Assembly: GCF_026340655.1 (NCBI RefSeq)
Contig: NZ_JAPEOZ010000001.1
Span: 7,254,001-7,318,000 of the forward strand
DNA: 64,000 bases
Direction: 5' to 3'
Origin: Streptomyces sp. NBC_01275
Lineage (GTDB): Bacteria; Actinomycetota; Actinomycetes; Streptomycetales; Streptomycetaceae
The position numbers were made by a program, and so were the translations under genes. The notes beneath the pieces were generated by a model. It was not told the origin of the DNA and ran no database searches. It saw only the letters and a program-made list of their open reading frames with translations. This document shows, piece after piece, positions 1 through 6,638 of the stretch (positions within the stretch are counted from its first letter, which is position 1; every line of letters starts with the position of its first letter).

Positions 1-1
1 C

Positions 2-625
2 AATTCGCGGTCCAACCGGGCGCGCATTCTGGCCACGGCCCGCCGTGAGCTCGGCCGGAACCCGGACGTCACCCTGGAGGAGCTGGCGCGCGCCTCCGGC
101 GTCGTACGGCGCACTCTTTTCGGGCACTTTCCCGGGCGGCCCGCGCTGCTGGAGGCGCTGGCCGATGAGGCCTCCGAAGCGCTGCGCGGCGCGCTGGCCG
201 CCGCCGAGGAGTCGGCGGAGCCGGAGGAGTCGGCCGAACGGGCCTTCGCGCGCTATATGTTCTCGACCTGGCCGGTGGGCGACCGTTACCGGCTGCTCCT
301 GGCGCTGGCCCGGCGCGATCTGGGGATGGAGCGGGTCGCCGAGGTCCTGGCGCCGGCCCGCGCCGTGGTCGCGGCCCTCCTGGAGCGGGGGCAGCGGGAC
401 GGCGTCTTCCATGCGTATCTGCCGCCCGCCGTGCTGAGCGCCGGGCTGGAGGCGATGACGGTGGCGCTGCTGGAGGAGGTCAACGCCGGGGCGCTGGAGG
501 ACGACGGCACCCGGACGACCGTCGCCGCGCTCATCGCGGCCGGGGTGCCGCAGGCGCGGGCGCGTCTCGTCGTGGACGAGGTCGCGGCCCAGACGGCCGC
601 CCACCCCGAGCCCGGCGACGACTGA
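2..625 (+). CDS. TetR-family transcriptional regulator (5' end cut by window edge)
   Basis: Only the C-terminal part of the gene is present; the reading frame is open from base 2, so the start lies upstream of the window. The first visible residues (RARILATARREL, then LEELARASGVVRRTLFGHF) are the helix-turn-helix of TetR regulators, and the remaining roughly 150 residues are an alpha-helical ligand-binding domain rich in Ala, Leu and Glu. The next gene on the same strand is an MFS exporter about 300 bp downstream, the classical layout of a drug-responsive repressor with its efflux pump. Two 18-bp palindromes just before the exporter start (854-898) are the likely target. The ligand cannot be predicted. 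Family call is firm; the length is unknown because of the truncation. Confidence 0.88.
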   Translation, partial: NSRSNRARILATARRELGRNPDVTLEELARASGVVRRTLFGHFPGRPALLEALADEASEALRGALAAAEESAEPEESAERAFARYMFSTWPVGDRYRLLLALARRDLGMERVAEVLAPARAVVAALLERGQRDGVFHAYLPPAVLSAGLEAMTVALLEEVNAGALEDDGTRTTVAALIAAGVPQARARLVVDEVAAQTAAHPEPGDD

Positions 626-689
626 CTCAACCGGCGTACCGCCCCCAATCCCCTCCGTGTGGCGACCAGGCCGACGGAGGGTTTCGCAT

Positions 690-729
690 GCTCCGGTGCT
701 CCGGTGCTCCGGTGCTCCGGTGCTCCGGT
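690..729. repeat. 8-bp tandem repeat, GCTCCGGT x5
   Basis: Five perfect head-to-tail copies of GCTCCGGT lie between the TetR gene and the MFS gene. The period of 8 is not a multiple of 3 and no convincing gene covers it, so it looks like a non-coding microsatellite expanded by strand slippage. Confidence 0.9.
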
Positions 730-853
730 TTCGCGCGCTCCTGGTTCGCCTGCTGCGGACTCCACCCGCTGAGGGCTTCTCCCGCCGCGCATGCGCCTCC
801 CATGCGCTCCACCTTCCGCGCTACGACGGTCGCCCCTGCGTAGGGCGAGTTAT

Positions 854-898
854 TTGCACACTGGTGAGCAATAAATTAAGCTGCACATCGGTGAGCAA
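854..898. promoter_or_regulatory. Paired operator upstream of the MFS exporter
   Basis: Two 18-bp imperfect palindromes are seen: TTGCACACTGGTGAGCAA at 854-871 (pattern TTGCnCACnnGTGnGCAA) and CTGCACATCGGTGAGCAA at 881-898. They repeat each other at a 27-bp offset and are separated by an AT-rich stretch (ATAAATTAAG) that is unusual here and may hold promoter elements. TetR dimers bind palindromes of this size, so these are the best candidates for the binding sites of the adjacent regulator. Binding is inferred. Confidence 0.7.
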
Positions 899-923
899 TT
901 AACTCGTCTTCTGGAGATCCCCC

Positions 924-2594
924 ATGCCTCTCCTCGTCAGCACACCCGTCGACAAGGCGACCGGGCCGTACGCCCGGCGCTGGTGGGCGCTGATCGTCCT
1001 GTGCCTGAGTCTGCTGATCGTCGTCATGGCGAACACGTCGCTGATCGTGGCCGCGCCGGACATGACCACGGACCTCGGCCTCAGCAGCAGCGACCTCCAG
1101 TGGGTCATCGACGGCTACACCGTCCCGTACGCGGCGCTGATGCTCGTCCTGGGCTCCATCGGCGACAAGTACAGCCGCAGGGGCGCGCTGATCGCCGGTC
1201 TGGTGGTCTTCGCGGGCGGTTCGGTGATGGGCAGCCTGGTCGACCGGACGGAGCTGGTCATCACGGCCCGCGCGATCATGGGGATCGGGGCGGCCGTGGT
1301 CATGCCGGCCACGCTGTCCCTGCTGGTGGCGATCTTCCCGAAGCGCGAGCGGGCCCGGGCCATCACGGCCTGGACGGCCACCTCGGGGCTGGCCATCGCC
1401 GTCGGCCCGCTGGTCGCCGGGTGGCTGCTCCAGGACCATGCCTGGGGCTCGACGTTCCTGATCAACGTTCCCATCGCCGTCGTCGCCGTCATAGGCGCGC
1501 TCGTCCTGGTCCCGCCGTCCAAGGCGGCCGGCATGGGCCGTATCGACTACGTCGGCGGTCTGCTCTCGATCGTCTCCGTCGGCTCGCTCGTCTACGCGAC
1601 CATCGAGGGCCCGCACTTCGGCTGGGGCGCGGGACCGATCGCCGCGGCCGTGGTCGCCGGGGTGAGCCTGGTCGCCTTCGTGGCCTGGGAGCTGCGCCAC
1701 CCGCACCCCATGCTGGACGTGCGCAGGTTCCGGCTGCGGCCCTTCAGCGGCTCGATGCTCGCGGTGCTGTTCTTCTTCTTCGGCACCTTCGGCGCGATCT
1801 ACTACTCGACCCAGTTCCTCCAGTTCGTCCTCGGCTACGACGCGCTGGAGACGGGCGTACGACTGCTGCCGCTGGCCGGCGCCGTGTTCGTCGGCGCCGC
1901 GGTGACCGGCCGTATGACCCCGAAGCTGGGCATGAAGGCGATGATCGTCACCGGCATGGCCGTCGGCACCGCGGCCGTCTTCCTGCTCACGCGGATCGAG
2001 ACGGGCTCGACGTACGCCGACTTCCTGGCGCCGATGATGATGCTGGGCTTCGCGATCGGCCTGAGCGTGTCCCCGGCGACGGACACCATCATGGGATCCT
2101 TCCCCGAGTCCGAGCTGGGCGTCGGCGGCGGCGCCAACGACACCGCGCTGGAACTGGGCGGCTCCCTCGGCATAGCCGTCCTCGGCTCGCTGCTGGGAAC
2201 CGCCTACCGCGACGAACTGACCGACCTGGTCGGCGAACGGCTCCCGGCCGCCGCGCTGGACACCGCGAAGGACTCCGTCGGCGGCGGGCTCGCGGTCGCC
2301 GAGCAGATCGCGAAGAGCCCGGCGGGAGGGGCGCAGCAGGCCCAGGCCCTGATCGACGCCGTCCACGAGTCCTTCGCCCACGGCGTCGCCCAGACCAGCC
2401 TGATCGGCGGCGCCATCATGGCGGCCGGCACCCTGGTCGTCCTGGCGGTGCTCCCCGGCCGCAGGGCCGCGGCGGAGCGCGGGGCGGAGGAGTCGGCCGT
2501 GGACGGGGCCGCGGCGGATGGGGCTGCGGTAGACAGGGCTGCGGTAGACGGGGCTGCGGCTGCCGCGGAGGAGGTGTACTCCGACGCTCGGTGA
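924..2594 (+). CDS. MFS transporter, DHA2 (EmrB/QacA) drug exporter type
   Basis: The 556-residue protein is a polytopic membrane protein with about 14 hydrophobic segments, the DHA2 topology of proton-driven drug exporters. It opens with a short basic tail followed by TM1 (ALIVLCLSLLIVVMAN), and has the family loop GDKYSRRGAL after TM2 and the TM5 region ending in VGPLVAGWLL. A GGAGA ribosome site precedes ATG at 924. It probably removes a toxic small molecule and is controlled by the upstream TetR protein through the operators at 854-898. The last 60 residues are hydrophilic and contain a fivefold-residue repeat (VDGAA, ADGAA, VDRAA, VDGAA) encoded by a 15-bp tandem repeat at 2499-2558, probably a cytoplasmic tail of no core function. 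Substrate unknown. Confidence 0.93.
   Translation: MPLLVSTPVDKATGPYARRWWALIVLCLSLLIVVMANTSLIVAAPDMTTDLGLSSSDLQWVIDGYTVPYAALMLVLGSIGDKYSRRGALIAGLVVFAGGSVMGSLVDRTELVITARAIMGIGAAVVMPATLSLLVAIFPKRERARAITAWTATSGLAIAVGPLVAGWLLQDHAWGSTFLINVPIAVVAVIGALVLVPPSKAAGMGRIDYVGGLLSIVSVGSLVYATIEGPHFGWGAGPIAAAVVAGVSLVAFVAWELRHPHPMLDVRRFRLRPFSGSMLAVLFFFFGTFGAIYYSTQFLQFVLGYDALETGVRLLPLAGAVFVGAAVTGRMTPKLGMKAMIVTGMAVGTAAVFLLTRIETGSTYADFLAPMMMLGFAIGLSVSPATDTIMGSFPESELGVGGGANDTALELGGSLGIAVLGSLLGTAYRDELTDLVGERLPAAALDTAKDSVGGGLAVAEQIAKSPAGGAQQAQALIDAVHESFAHGVAQTSLIGGAIMAAGTLVVLAVLPGRRAAAERGAEESAVDGAAADGAAVDRAAVDGAAAAAEEVYSDAR
2499..2558 (+). repeat. In-frame 15-bp tandem repeat x4 in the MFS C-terminus
   Basis: Four degenerate 15-bp units encode VDGAA/ADGAA/VDRAA/VDGAA near the exporter C-terminus. 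The period keeps the frame, so copy-number change would alter tail length without breaking the protein. Confidence 0.8.
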
Positions 2595-2610
2595 GGCGTC
2601 GTGACCTTCG

Positions 2611-2660
2611 GCCGGGCAGGGCCGGGGCGGTCCGTGTGGGCTGCTCCGGCCCTGCCCGGC
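2611..2660. terminator. Bidirectional terminator hairpin
   Basis: A perfect 15-bp inverted repeat (GCCGGGCAGGGCCGG at 2611-2625 and its complement at 2646-2660) sits between the convergent MFS and MarR genes, with a 20-nt loop. There is no T-run, which is normal for streptomycete terminators. Confidence 0.85.
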
Positions 2661-2673
2661 AGTCCTTCAGGCC

Positions 2674-3315
2674 TCAGTCGGCCGCAGTAACCGCTTCCGC
2701 TTCCGCAACCGCTTCCGCAACCGTCTCGGTCTTGGTCCCGGCCCCGGTCCCGGCCCCGGTCCCGGTCCCGGACTCGGTCCGCGTCCCCGCTTCCGTGTCG
2801 GCTCCCGTGTCTGCCTCCGTGTCCGCCACCCTCGGCAGATCCGGCAACAGTCCCGACATCGCGGCTCGTTGATCCGGCCCGATGACGTGGGCCAGTGCCC
2901 CGGTGACCGTTTCCGCGAGGGCGCCGGACGCCTCCCGCAGCAGGCGGTGGGCCTTGTCGGTGAGTGCGACCTCGACGCCGCGCTTGTCGCCGCACACCGA
3001 TTGGCGGGTGACGAGGCCGGCGTGCTGGAGACAGGCGATCTGGTAGGTGAGCCGGGTCTTGGGGCGGCCGAGGAGCTCCGCGATACGGGTCATGCGCAGG
3101 CCCTCCCGGGGCTGCTCCGCCAACAGACACAGAACCAGGAACTCGTCGTGCGAGACGTCGAGCCGTTCCTTCACCACCGACCGCAGCCGCTGTTCCACCG
3201 CCCCCGTCGCGGCCAGCAGCACCATCCAGGCGCGCAGCTCGGGCGGCAGCAGACCGGTGTCCTGCATGGACGGGCATTGGGGCAGGTCGGAGGCGTGCTC
3301 GTCAGGGTCGGCCAT
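2674..3315 (-). CDS. MarR-family transcriptional regulator
   Basis: The winged-helix core is clear: helix-rich ELRAWMVLLAATGAVEQRLRSVV, recognition region GLRMTRIAELLGRPKTRLTYQIA, and the wing LVTRQSVCGDKRGVEVALT. The ATG at 3315 is preferred; an upstream TTG (3339) would place the leader inside the operator. GGAG sits too close to the ATG, so translation may be leaderless or weakly initiated. After about residue 165 the protein ends in a long acidic Thr/Gly/Ala/Glu tail (TGAGTGAGT, then VAEAVAEAEAV) made of degenerate 12-bp repeats, not part of the MarR fold. It is divergent from the YceI gene, and three copies of one 12-bp palindromic motif lie between them, so it probably represses itself and yceI. 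The single Cys in the wing region (QSVCGDK) could sense redox stress, but that is conjecture. Confidence 0.9.
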   Translation of the reverse strand: MADPDEHASDLPQCPSMQDTGLLPPELRAWMVLLAATGAVEQRLRSVVKERLDVSHDEFLVLCLLAEQPREGLRMTRIAELLGRPKTRLTYQIACLQHAGLVTRQSVCGDKRGVEVALTDKAHRLLREASGALAETVTGALAHVIGPDQRAAMSGLLPDLPRVADTEADTGADTEAGTRTESGTGTGAGTGAGTKTETVAEAVAEAEAVTAAD

Positions 3316-3334
3316 ACTCCGAGTGTACCTGTTG

Positions 3335-3414
3335 TCCAATTTTGAACGAAGGGATTGACGAAAGGGTTGTTCATATTTGGATAACCGGCTAGCGTGAGGT
3401 CATCCAAATTTGAA
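3335..3414. promoter_or_regulatory. Three operator copies and promoter between marR and yceI
   Basis: The 12-mer TCCAAnTTTGAA occurs three times in 80 bp: TCCAATTTTGAA (3335-3346), reverse orientation TTCATATTTGGA (3370-3381), and TCCAAATTTGAA (3403-3414), spaced 35 and 33 bp. The last is a near-perfect palindrome. A candidate yceI promoter (TTGTTC at 3367-3372, TAGCGT at 3390-3395, 17-bp spacer) encloses the middle copy. MarR dimers bind such AT-rich palindromes, so autorepression and repression of yceI are inferred. Confidence 0.75.
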
Positions 3415-3436
3415 TCACCAAACCGAGGGAACGACC

Positions 3437-3952
3437 ATGACCGTCGCCGTGGAAACCGGACTGTGGCAGCTCGACGCGGGCGCCTCCACCGTCGCCCTGA
3501 AGCACAAGACGATGTGGGGCCTGGTCACCGTCAAGGGCGTCTTCGCCACCATCGGCGGCGGGGGCGAGGTGGGCGCCGACGGCTCCGCCACCGGCGCCCT
3601 GACCCTGGATGCGGCCTCCCTCGACACGAAGAACGCCAAGCGGGACGTCCATCTGCGCGGCGCCGACTTCTTCGACGCCGATCAGCACCCGAAGATCACC
3701 TACGCGGTCCGCGGCGCCGAACTCCGTGACGGCGGCGCCGTGCAGGTGTCCGGCCAGCTCACCGTGCGCGGCATCAGCAGGCCGCACTCCTTCACCGCGA
3801 AGCTGACCGGGGCGGACGCCGACGCGCTCACGCTCGACGCCGAATTCACCGTGGACCGGGGCGAGTTCGGCCTGGGCTGGAACCAGATGGGCATGATCCG
3901 CGGTCTGACCACGGTCACCGCGACCCTGCGCTTCACCCGCACCCAGGCCTGA
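3437..3952 (+). CDS. YceI-family lipocalin-like protein
   Basis: The 171-residue product has the YceI pattern: LWQLDAGASTVALKHKTMWG at the start, the middle motif SLDTKNAKRDVHLRGADFF, and the end FTVDRGEFGLGWNQMG. YceI proteins form an extended beta-barrel that binds polyisoprenoid or other amphipathic lipids. This copy has no signal peptide, so it is probably cytoplasmic, as is usual for streptomycete members. ATG 3437 is chosen over an in-frame start at 3410 because GAGGGA lies 6 nt before it and the earlier start falls in the operator. It is controlled by the divergent MarR gene. The physiological ligand is unknown; induction by quinones, phenols or oxidants would fit other MarR/YceI pairs. 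Confidence 0.9.
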   Translation: MTVAVETGLWQLDAGASTVALKHKTMWGLVTVKGVFATIGGGGEVGADGSATGALTLDAASLDTKNAKRDVHLRGADFFDADQHPKITYAVRGAELRDGGAVQVSGQLTVRGISRPHSFTAKLTGADADALTLDAEFTVDRGEFGLGWNQMGMIRGLTTVTATLRFTRTQA

Positions 3953-4011
3953 CGGTGCGTCGGTAAGCCCCGCGTACGTCAGCAGGCCAACACGTCGGTG
4001 TGAAGCGTGTG

Positions 4012-4047
4012 GTGACGATGCGTCATGTCCGTCCGTCACATCGTCAC
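4012..4047. terminator. Hairpin between convergent genes
   Basis: A perfect 9-bp inverted repeat GTGACGATG (4012-4020) / CATCGTCAC (4039-4047) overlaps the stop codon of the minus-strand membrane protein and follows yceI by 60 bp. It is a probable terminator for either strand. Confidence 0.6.
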
Positions 4048-5843
4048 TTCGACGCGGCGGCTCGCAGTGAGGGGCCCACGTCCGTGCTCGACAAGGTCTG
4101 CGGCCCCGCGGTGAAAGCCCGCAGCCGGATCCGGACGCCGGGGCGTGGCATGTGGAACCCCCCGGCAGGCGGCCGGAGTTCGTAGCGCGCGGTGGAGTGG
4201 GCCGGGAGCGTGCGCGGCCCCTTCACGATCGGCCAGTACGGGTCCATGCCCTGCCCCGTGGTGAGCGTGAAGTGGGGAGCGAGGGGGCCGTCTCCGGTGT
4301 TGGTGACCTCGACTGCCAGCAGGGACACGTAGGTCACGGACCTCGGCGAGGGATGCCGTACCTCCGTGACCCGCATGTGCAGGGGAGGCGTTCCCGTCAC
4401 CGCGGCGGTCGCGCTCGCCAGGGCCGGAACGAGGACCAGTACGGCCGCGGCGATCCGCGCCGGACGCCGGTGCGCTCCGGCCAGCGGACGCGGGCGCGGC
4501 TGCCAGGCGCGGGCGAACTCCGCGGCGGGCGCGGTGACCGCGGCCGCCAGCCACAGCGGCGTCATCATCAGGTAGTAACCGTCCTGGGAACGCGTCGCCA
4601 GGAAGAACGCGCACCACGGCAGCACGGTCGCCGCCGGGCCCAACCGCCGTACGAACAGCACGAACAGGGCCAGCAGCGCGGCCGCCAGCAGCATGCTCGC
4701 GTGTCCGTACCAGTCGAGCCGGTCGCTGCCGTCCGTCAGATACAGCGAGACGCCGATCAGGCCCTGCCCGTGCAGCACCGCGCCCTGCGTCAACGGCAGC
4801 GCGATCCCGCCGAGCCAGGTCCCGGGCTCCTGCGCGACGAAGTACGCGTTGATCAGCAGCCATACGACGGCGGCGATCCCGGCGACACGCAGCAGCACGC
4901 CCGCCGCGGCCCGCGCACCCAACTCGCCTCGGCGCACGGCGTAGATCCCGGCGAGCAGGAACGGCGTGACGAACCAGGGCAGTTGCTGCGCGGCACAGGC
5001 GGCCCCCAGGCACGCGGCCCGCGCGATGTCCGCCGCGCCGAGCCGGCCGCCCCTTCCGATCCGGGGCCAGCGCACCACCACCGGGATCAGCAGCGCCAGC
5101 GCCAGGATCGCCGGGTAGCCCTGCCGGCCGTACATCGGCAGGAAGGAGAAGCCCAGGCACACCATGGTCGCCGCCGGCCGCCACGGCGTCGGCAGCATCC
5201 GCCACAGTGCGACCGAGCCGACGAGGAGCGCGCCGGTCGCCATCGCGGTCGCCGGCGCGCCGCCGTGCCCCAGCCACAGCAGCGGCGCGGTCAGCAGCGG
5301 GCCCAGCGGGGGATAGCCGTACGTGTAGTCGTAGCCGCCGTGGATCGTCGGGGTGAGGGCGATGCCGTGGCCGAAGAGCCAGGGCCACGACTGGCCGTAG
5401 ACCGGGTGGCCGGCGACGAGTTCCCGGGCGGCCTGGGTGGTGAGGACCGCCTCGTCGCCGCCTTTGTGGTTCATCGCCCAGGTGCACAGGGCGAGCGTCA
5501 CGGCGGTGACCAGCACGAACAGGTCGACGCGGGCCAGCGACCGGACGCGGCGGACGACGAGCGCGAGCGCCCCGCACACCAGGATCGACGCATAGCAGAG
5601 CGAGATGACCGCGGCGACGGCGATCCGGTGGCTGGCCGCCTGCGACCAGACCGAGCGGGTGCCGATGAACAGGCTGACCGCGGCGAGCAGGGTCAGCACG
5701 CGATGCCACTGTTCGGGCGATGCGGCGGCTTCTCGGGTCTCCGGAGTTTCTCGGGCCGGAGTCTCCGGACTCTCCGGGAAGGCGGACACCGTCGACTGCG
5801 TCCGCCGGCCGGGTGTCGTCAGCGGTGTTTCTGCCAAGTACAC
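4044..5843 (-). CDS. Polytopic membrane protein, mannosyltransferase-like (GT-C type), with exported C-terminal domain
   Basis: About 600 residues with roughly 11 hydrophobic segments. After TM2 an extracytoplasmic loop holds the motif AMNHKGGDEAVLTTQAARE, then GYDYTYGYPPLGPLL, resembling the Asp-containing first loop of GT-C polyprenyl-phosphate sugar transferases. The last 120 residues after a final TM form a predicted beta-rich domain outside the membrane (VEVTNTGDGPLAPHF). This suggests transfer of a sugar to a cell-envelope acceptor, but the family is not certain. The start is unclear: GTG 5843 and TTG 5837 share the weak site GCGGAAG; GTG 5882 is also open. No neighbours point to a pathway. 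It converges with yceI and is divergent from the SepF-like gene. Confidence 0.65.
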   Translation of the reverse strand: MYLAETPLTTPGRRTQSTVSAFPESPETPARETPETREAAASPEQWHRVLTLLAAVSLFIGTRSVWSQAASHRIAVAAVISLCYASILVCGALALVVRRVRSLARVDLFVLVTAVTLALCTWAMNHKGGDEAVLTTQAARELVAGHPVYGQSWPWLFGHGIALTPTIHGGYDYTYGYPPLGPLLTAPLLWLGHGGAPATAMATGALLVGSVALWRMLPTPWRPAATMVCLGFSFLPMYGRQGYPAILALALLIPVVVRWPRIGRGGRLGAADIARAACLGAACAAQQLPWFVTPFLLAGIYAVRRGELGARAAAGVLLRVAGIAAVVWLLINAYFVAQEPGTWLGGIALPLTQGAVLHGQGLIGVSLYLTDGSDRLDWYGHASMLLAAALLALFVLFVRRLGPAATVLPWCAFFLATRSQDGYYLMMTPLWLAAAVTAPAAEFARAWQPRPRPLAGAHRRPARIAAAVLVLVPALASATAAVTGTPPLHMRVTEVRHPSPRSVTYVSLLAVEVTNTGDGPLAPHFTLTTGQGMDPYWPIVKGPRTLPAHSTARYELRPPAGGFHMPRPGVRIRLRAFTAGPQTLSSTDVGPSLRAAASK

Positions 5844-6035
5844 GCTTCCGCAACGTAATCGGGCCCGGTGAACGAGGGCCACTTGGATGTGAAGATTCCG
5901 GTGTGGTGGAGGTAAGAAGCGGCTGTGGGGTATCTGTGGAGGTGGCGGTCCGTGTCGCTGTTGGGCCGAACGGGTGACATGGCGTAAGAATTGGCTGGTG
6001 CAGGCATTGAGTGCGAGTCAGTTCGGGGGGATCCG

Positions 6036-6416
6036 GTGAACCGGTACGACGTCACCGATGAACAGTGGGAAGGGCTCGCCCAGGTCGTTCCGCTGCGCGG
6101 CCGGGACGCCTGGCCGTCGGCGGTGGACCATCGCTCGCTGCCCGACTCGGAGACGGAGACGCGCCGCCGCTTCGTCGTCCTGCGGGTCAACGTGTTCGCG
6201 GACGCCCGCGAGGTGGCGGAGACGCTGATGGCGGGCATCCCGGTGCTGCTCGACCTGACGGGCGCGGAGACCGAGACCGCCAAGCGGGTCCTGGACTTCT
6301 CCACCGGAGTCGTCTTCGGCCTGGCCAGCGGCATGCATCGCGTCGACCGCAACGTCTTCCTCCTCACCCCACCGGGCACCGAGGTGAGCGGAATCATGGA
6401 GGGGGCGGGCGTTTGA
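6036..6416 (+). CDS. sflB: SepF-like cell division protein (SflB type)
   Basis: The 126-residue protein matches the SepF/DUF552 fold: the core VLRVNVFADAREVAETLMAGIPVLLDL, then RVLDFSTGVVFGLASGMHRVDRNVFLLTP. SepF anchors FtsZ to the membrane; streptomycetes carry one sepF in the division cluster plus shorter paralogues SflA and SflB involved in sporulation septation and polar growth. It lacks the N-terminal amphipathic membrane-binding helix and proline linker expected of full SepF, and begins instead with NRYDVTDEQWEGLAQVVPLRGRD, typical of the paralogues. GTG 6036 is chosen because GGGGGG precedes it by about 5 nt. It stands alone with a strong hairpin downstream. The symbol rests on sequence recollection and location, not on a search. 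Confidence 0.82.
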   Translation: MNRYDVTDEQWEGLAQVVPLRGRDAWPSAVDHRSLPDSETETRRRFVVLRVNVFADAREVAETLMAGIPVLLDLTGAETETAKRVLDFSTGVVFGLASGMHRVDRNVFLLTPPGTEVSGIMEGAGV

Positions 6417-6494
6417 CCGGGGCTTGAGGGCGACTGGCTCCGCCGGGACCGGTCCGGCGGCGATCGTCCGGGGGACCGGTCCGGCGGCGACGGG

Positions 6495-6545
6495 CCGGTC
6501 CTTTCAGGGTCGGTCCCGTGGTGTGACCGGCCCTGAAAGGACCGG
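6495..6545. terminator. Very long hairpin downstream of the SepF-like gene
   Basis: CCGGTCCTTTCAGGG (6495-6509) pairs perfectly with 6531-6545, continued by a G-T wobble and CGGTC/GACCG, giving a 21-bp stem with a 9-nt loop. It lies 80 bp after the SepF-like stop in a stretch that also holds two near-copies of GGGACCGGTCCGGCGGCGA. Most likely a terminator; a structured RNA or protein-binding palindrome is possible. Confidence 0.7.
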
Positions 6546-6638
6546 GACGGGCCGCAGTACCGTCCCCTCGTCGCCCGTTCGTAGGAAGGTTCCGGGGGTA
6601 AAACGGTTCGCCTGGCAGCGGAGTCCTACGGTCCGCAT

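Noticed and set aside
876..2381. 501-codon frame antisense to the MFS exporter
   Set aside because: Very charged sequence without a domain, opposite a clear 14-TM protein.
3316..3339. TTG 3339 as start of the MarR gene
   Set aside because: It would put the first codons inside the operator; ATG 3315 gives the normal N-terminus.
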